Source: Saccoglossus kowalevskii
Lineage: Eukaryota > Hemichordata > Enteropneusta > Harrimaniidae
NCBI RefSeq assembly: GCF_000003605.2
Contig: NW_003125270.1
Span: 1 to 22,921 of the forward strand
Direction: 5' to 3'
DNA length: 22,921 nucleotides
Positions 18,502 through 22,921 of the stretch are shown here, piece after piece (position 1 is the first letter of the stretch; each line of letters opens with the position of its first letter). The notes under the pieces were generated by a model. The model had not been told where the DNA came from and did no database searches. It was given only the letters and a program-made list of their open reading frames with translations. Made by a program: the position numbers and the translations under genes.

Positions 18502-20316
18502 GTGACAGTAAAGCACCACATAGGCCAGGGTTTTGTGCAGATGACAGTGGCAAAGTACATTAGAAGCATATTTTTGATTATTCATATTCAAAGTGACAGT
18601 AAAGCACCACATAGGCCATTGGTTTTGTGCAGATGACAGTGGCAAAGTACATTACAAGCATATTTTTGATTATTCATATTCAAAGTGACAGTGAAGCAAA
18701 ACATAGACCAGGGTCATGTGCAGATGACAGTGGCAAAGTACATTACAAGCATATTTTTGATTATTCATATTCAAAGTGACAGTAAAGCACCACATAGGCC
18801 AGGGTTTTGTGCAGATGACAGTGGCAAAGTACATTACAAGCATATTTTTGATTATTCATATTCAAAGTGACAGTAAGCACCACATAGACCAGAGTCATGT
18901 GCAGATGACAGTGGCAAAGTACATTACAAGCATATTTTTGATTATTCATATTCAAAGTGGCAGTAAAGCACCACATAATCCCGGGTCATGTGCAGATGAC
19001 AGTGGCAAAGTACATTACAAGCATATTTGTGATGATTCATATTCAAAGTGACAGTAAAGCAACACATAGACCAGGGTCATGTGCAGATGACAGTGGCAAA
19101 ATACATTACAAGCATATTTTTGATTATTCATATTCAAAGTGACAGCAAAGCACCAAATAGTCCCGGGTCATGTGCAGATGAGAGTGGCAAAGTACATTAC
19201 AAGCATATTTTTGATTATTCATATTCAAAGTGACAGTAAAGCACCACATAGGCCAGGGTTTTGTGCAGATGACAGTGGCAAAGTACATTACAAGCATATT
19301 TTTGATTATTCATATTCAAAGTGACAGTAAAGCACCACATAGGCCAGGGTTTTGTGCAGATGACAGTGGCAAAGTACATTACAAGCATATTTTTGATTAT
19401 TCATATTCAAAGTGACAGTAAAGCACCACATAGTCCCGCTCATGTGCAGATGACAGTTGCAAAGTACATTACAAGCATATTTGTGATGATTCATATTCAA
19501 AGTGACAGTAAGCACCACATTGACCAGGGTCATGTGCAGATGACAGTGGCAAAGTACATTACAAGCATATTTTTGATTATTCATATTCAAAGTGACAGTA
19601 AAGCACCACATAGGCCAGGGTTTTGTGCAGATGACAGTGGCAAAGTACATTACAAGCATATTTTTGATTATTCATATTCAAAGTGACAGTAAGCACCACA
19701 TAGACCAGGGTCATGTGCAGATGACAGTGGCAAAGTACATTACAAGCATATTTTTGATTATTCATATTCAAAGTGACAGTAAAGCAACACATAGACCTGG
19801 GTCATGTGCAGATGACAGTGGCAAAGTACATTACAAGCATATTTTTGATTATTCATATTCAAAGTGACAGTAAAGCACCACATAGGCCAGGGTTTTGTGC
19901 AGATGACAGTGGCAAAGTACATTACAAGCATATTTTTGATTATTCATATTCAAAGTGACAGTAAAGCACAACATAGTCCCGGGTCATATGCAGATGACAG
20001 TGGCAAAGTACATTACAAGCATATTTGTGATGATTCTTATTCAAAGTGACAGTAAGCACCACGTAGACCAGGGTCATGTGCAGATGACTGGGCAAAGTAC
20101 ATTACAAGCATATTTTTGATTATTCATATTCAAAGTGACAGTAAAGCACCACATAGCCAGGGTCATGTGAATATGACAGTGGTAAAGTACCTTACAAGCA
20201 TATTTTTGATTATTCATATTCAAAGTGACAGTAAAGCACCACATTGAACCAGGGTTTTGTGCAGATGACAGTGGCAAAGTACATTACAAGCATATTTTTG
20301 ATTATTCATATTCAAA
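18502..20316 (+). repeat. 20-monomer irregular block
   Basis: Order: A_R-A-E-A-J-K-D-G-A-A-B-C-A-J-D-A-B-F-I-A. It holds the only F monomer to the right of 13 kb (20046), followed by a shortened I monomer (20135, CATAGCCAGGG, 90 bp) and an A with TTGAACC (20225, 92 bp). Other length changes are the A at 18593 (GGCCATTGG, 92 bp) and the B at 19412 (TAGTCCCGCTCATG, 90 bp). The run of single-base indels suggests this stretch has been homogenised less recently than its neighbours. Confidence 0.8.
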
Positions 20317-22921
20317 GTGACAGTAAAGCACCACATAGGCCAGGGTTTTGTGCAGATGACAGTGGCAAAGTACATTAGAAGCATATTTTTGATTATTCAT
20401 ATTCAAAGTGACAGTTAGCACCACATTGACCAGGGTCATGTGCAGATGACAGTGGCAAAGTACATTACAAGCATATTTTTGATTATTCATATTCAAAGTG
20501 ACAGTAAAGCACCACATAGGCCAGGGTTTTGTGCAGATGACAGTGGCAAAGTACATTACAAGCATATTTTTGATTATTCATATTCAAAGTGACAGTAAGC
20601 ACCACATTGACCAGGGTCATGTGCAGATGATAGTGGCAAAGTACATTACAAGCATATTTTTGATTATTCATATTCAAAGTGACAGTAAAGCAACACATAG
20701 ACCAGGGTCATGTGCAGATGACAGTGGCAAAGTACATTACAAGCATATTTGTGATTATTCATATTCAAAGTGACAGTGAAGCAACACATAGACCAGGGTC
20801 ATGTGCAGATGACAGTGGCAAAGTACATTACAAGCATATTTTTGATTATTCATATTCAAAGTGACAGTAAAGCACCACATAGGCCAGGGTTTTGTGCAGA
20901 TGACAGTGGCAAAGTACATTACATGCATATTTTTGATTATTCATATTCAAAGTGACAGTAAAGCACCACATAGGCCAGGGTTTTGTGCAGATGACAGTGG
21001 CAAAGTACATTAGAAGCATATTTTTGATTATTCATATTCAAAGTGACAGTAAAGCACCACATAGTCCCGGGTCATCTGCAGATGACAGAGGCAAAGTACA
21101 TTACAAGCATATTTGTGATGATTCATATTCAAAGTGACAGTAAGCACCACATTGACCAGGGTCATGTGCAGATGACAGTGGCAAAGTACATTACAAGCAT
21201 ATTTTTGATTATTCATATTCAAAGTGACAGTAAAGCACCACATAGGCCAGGGTTTTGTGCAGATGACAGTGGCAAAGTACATTACAAGCATAATTTTGAT
21301 TATTCATATTCAAAGTGACAGTAAGCACCACATAGACCAGGGTCATGTGCAGATGACAGTGGCAAAGTACATTACAAGCATATTTTTGATTATTCATATT
21401 CAAAGTGACAGTAAAGCAACACATAGACCAGGGTCATGTGCAGATGACAGTGGCAAAGTACATTACAAGCATATTTGTGATTATTCATATTCAAAGTGAC
21501 AGTGAAGCAACACATAGACCAGGGTCATGTGCAGATGACAGTGGCAAAGTACATTACAAGCATATTTGTGATTATTCATATTCAAAGTGACAGTAAAGCA
21601 CCACATAGGCCAGGGTTTTGTGCAGATGACAGTGGCAAAGTACATTACAAGCATATTTTTGATTATTCATATTCAAAGTGACAGTAAAGCACCACATAGG
21701 CCAGGGTTTTGTGCAGATGACAGTGGCAAAGTACATTACAAGCATATTTTTGATTATTCATATTCAAAGTGGCAGTAAAGCACCACATAATCCCGGGTCA
21801 TGTGCAGATGACAGTGGCAAAGAACATTACAAGCATATTTGTGATGATTCATATTCAAAGTGACAGTAAAGCAACACATAGACCTGGGTCATGTGCAGAT
21901 GACAGTGGCAAAATACATTACAAGCATATTTTTGATTATTCATATTCAAAGTGACAGTAAAGCACCACATAGGCCAGGGTTTTGTGTAGATGACAGTAGC
22001 AAAGTACATTACAAGCATATTTTTAATTATTCATATTCAAAGTGACAGTAGGGCACCACATAGGCCTGGGTTTTGTGCAGATGACAGTGGCAAAGTACAT
22101 TAGAAGCATATTTTTGATTATTCATATTCAAAGTGACAGTAAAGCACCACATAGTCCCGGGTCATGTGCAGATGACAGTGGCAAAGTACATTACCAGCAT
22201 ATTTTGGATTATTCATATTCAAAGTGACAGCAAAGCACCAAATAGTCCCGGGTCATGTGCAGATGACAGTGGCAAAGTACATTACAAGCATATTTTTGAT
22301 TATTCATATTCAAAGTGACAGTAAAGCACCACATAGGCCAGGGTTTTGTGCAGATGACAGTGGCAAAGTACATTACAAGCATATTTTTGATTATTCATAT
22401 TCAAAGTGACAGTAAAGCACCACATAGGCCAGGGTTTTGTGCAGATGACAGTGGCAAAGTACATTAGAAGCATATTTTTGATTATTCATATTCAAAGTGA
22501 CAGTTAGCACCACATTGACCAGGGTCATGTGCAGATGACAGTGGCAAAGTACATTACAAGCATATTTTTGATTATTCATATTCAAAGTGACAGTAAAGCA
22601 CCACATAGGCCAGGGTTTTGTGCAGATGACAGTGGCAAAGTACATTACAAGCATATTTTTGATTATTCATATTCAAAGTGACAGTAAGCACCACATTGAC
22701 CAGGGTCATGTGCAGATGACAGTGGCAAAGTACATTACAAGCATATTTTTGATTATTCATATTCAAAGTGACAGTAAAGCACCACATAGGCCAGGGTTTT
22801 GTGCAGATGACAGTGGCAAAGTACATTAGAAGCATATTTTTGATTATTCATATTCAAAGTGACAGTTAGCACCACATTGACCAGGGTCATGTGCAGATGA
22901 CAGTGGCAAAGTACATACAAG
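20317..22921 (+). repeat. 29-monomer block reaching the right edge
   Basis: Order: A_R-C-A-C-D-E-A-A_R-B-C-A-J-D-E-A-A-K-D-A-A_R-B-G-A-A_R-C-A-C-A_R-C, the last one cut by the window edge. It contains partners of blocks at 5769-6312 and 13775-14320. The C monomers at 20408, 22497 and 22859 share the start GACAGTTAGCACC, found nowhere else, and each follows an A_R monomer. The final partial monomer has GTACATACAAG, lacking one T. Confidence 0.85.
22406..22921 (+). repeat. Four-monomer unit A_R-C-A-C, repeated at the right edge
   Basis: A_R-C-A-C spans 22406-22767 (362 bp) and restarts at 22768 with A_R-C before the window ends. The same four monomers occur at 20317-20678. The first C of each has GACAGTTAGC. 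The unit resembles the eight-monomer unit with B deleted, since A_R is joined directly to C. More copies may follow outside the window. Confidence 0.75.

Larger units (their letters stand above)
1..22921. repeat. Satellite array of about 91-bp monomers, filling the window
   Basis: All of the window is a direct tandem repeat. The junction word GTGACAG recurs every 89 to 92 bp with few exceptions, giving 251 complete monomers and a partial one at each edge, all in the same orientation. The standard monomer is 91 bp and 37% G+C. Its first half is G+C richer; its last third (positions 61-91) has only 6 G or C in 31. Two 91-bp monomers make 182 bp. Most monomers differ from the standard at a limited set of positions, and these differences define classes that follow one another in set orders. 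No unique sequence interrupts the array and neither end is reached. Tandem arrays of this size are typical of centromeric, pericentromeric, subtelomeric or other heterochromatic DNA of eukaryotes; the sequence does not say which applies. The family is not one I recognise. Confidence 0.98.

Noticed and set aside
19306..19659. 117-codon frame on the minus strand, and similar 71- and 87-codon ones
   Set aside because: The minus-strand frames begin at different monomer positions and are also produced by runs containing 90-bp monomers. No independent evidence of coding.
1..22921. CRISPR array
   Set aside because: There are no unique spacers; the full 91-bp unit repeats, and the unit is far longer than CRISPR repeats.
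1..22921. Alpha satellite or a CENP-B box
   Set aside because: The period is 91 bp, not about 171 bp, and no monomer contains the CENP-B core pattern TTCG-N4-A-N2-CGGG. TCCCGGG in B monomers is a simple palindrome and not that motif.
1..22921. Telomeric repeat, transposon ends or target-site duplications
   Set aside because: No short telomere-like run, terminal inverted repeat, poly-A tail or break in the monomer register was seen.
1..22921. The whole array as an assembly or collapse artefact
   Set aside because: Monomers differ by class, the classes keep ordered patterns and private variants mark individual copies, which a simple artefact would not produce. Local errors (for example 15684-15778) remain possible.

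Overview
The whole 22,921-base window is one uninterrupted head-to-tail tandem array of a monomer of about 91 bp. I split it by eye into 251 complete monomers (the first starts at 51, the last complete one at 22768), with a 50-bp partial monomer at the left edge and a 63-bp partial monomer at the right edge. The array runs past both ends of the window. I see no protein gene, RNA gene, transposon, unique spacer or inverted monomer. This is satellite (or very long minisatellite) DNA of a eukaryote. The commonest monomer is 37% G+C (31 A, 26 T, 19 G, 15 C), contains no CpG and is rich in TG/CA, as expected in a CpG-methylating genome such as a vertebrate or a plant. That is a hint, not an identification. 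I do not recognise the satellite family or the species.

Monomer classes used below, written from the junction GTGACAG. A: TAGGCCAGGGTTTTG, 91 bp, the standard. A_R: the same with TTAGAAG instead of TTACAAG. B: TAGTCCCGGGTCATG, usually with tail TTTGTGATGATTC. C: 90 bp, one A lost after GACAGT, and TTGACC. D: GTAAAGCAACACATAGACC. E: GTGAAGCAACACATAGACC. F: 89 bp, CACGTAGACC plus GACTGGGC. G: GACAGCAAAGCACCAAATAG. H: CATGGGCC plus TTACCAG. I: GTGAATATGACAGTGG plus TACCTTAC. J: 90 bp, GTAAGCACCACATAGACC. K: TAATCCCGG. P: TAGGCCAGGGTCATG. Q: CCAGTGTCATG plus TTAGAAG. Tails also vary: GTGATTATT in D and P, GTTTATT in many E, GGATTATT in some A and H.

The classes follow each other in recurring orders, so the array has a higher-order structure, but a mosaic one rather than one uniform unit. 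Left part (51-7131): cassettes F-P-E-A-H-G followed by the eight-monomer unit A-A_R-B-C-A-C-D-E. Centre (7132-13484): a distinct domain rich in F, I, Q and GTTTATT-tail monomers, holding two overlapping rounds of segmental duplication. Right part (13485-22921): K, J and hybrid A/F monomers, together with blocks copied from, or shared with, the left part at offsets of 12,546, 15,274 and 16,727 bp. Several blocks of 0.5 to 1 kb are 99% or more identical to a partner 2 to 15 kb away while their immediate neighbours differ. This is the footprint of recent unequal exchange or amplification.

There is no gene cooperation to describe. The apparent short reading frames of 61, 91 and 121 codons follow arithmetically from the 91-, 90- and 89-bp monomer lengths. 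The points most worth a second look are the visible crossover junctions, the near-invariant 19-bp box across every monomer junction, a short dyad present or absent by monomer class, the two-part internal structure of the monomer, and monomer 15684-15778 with four extra T residues.
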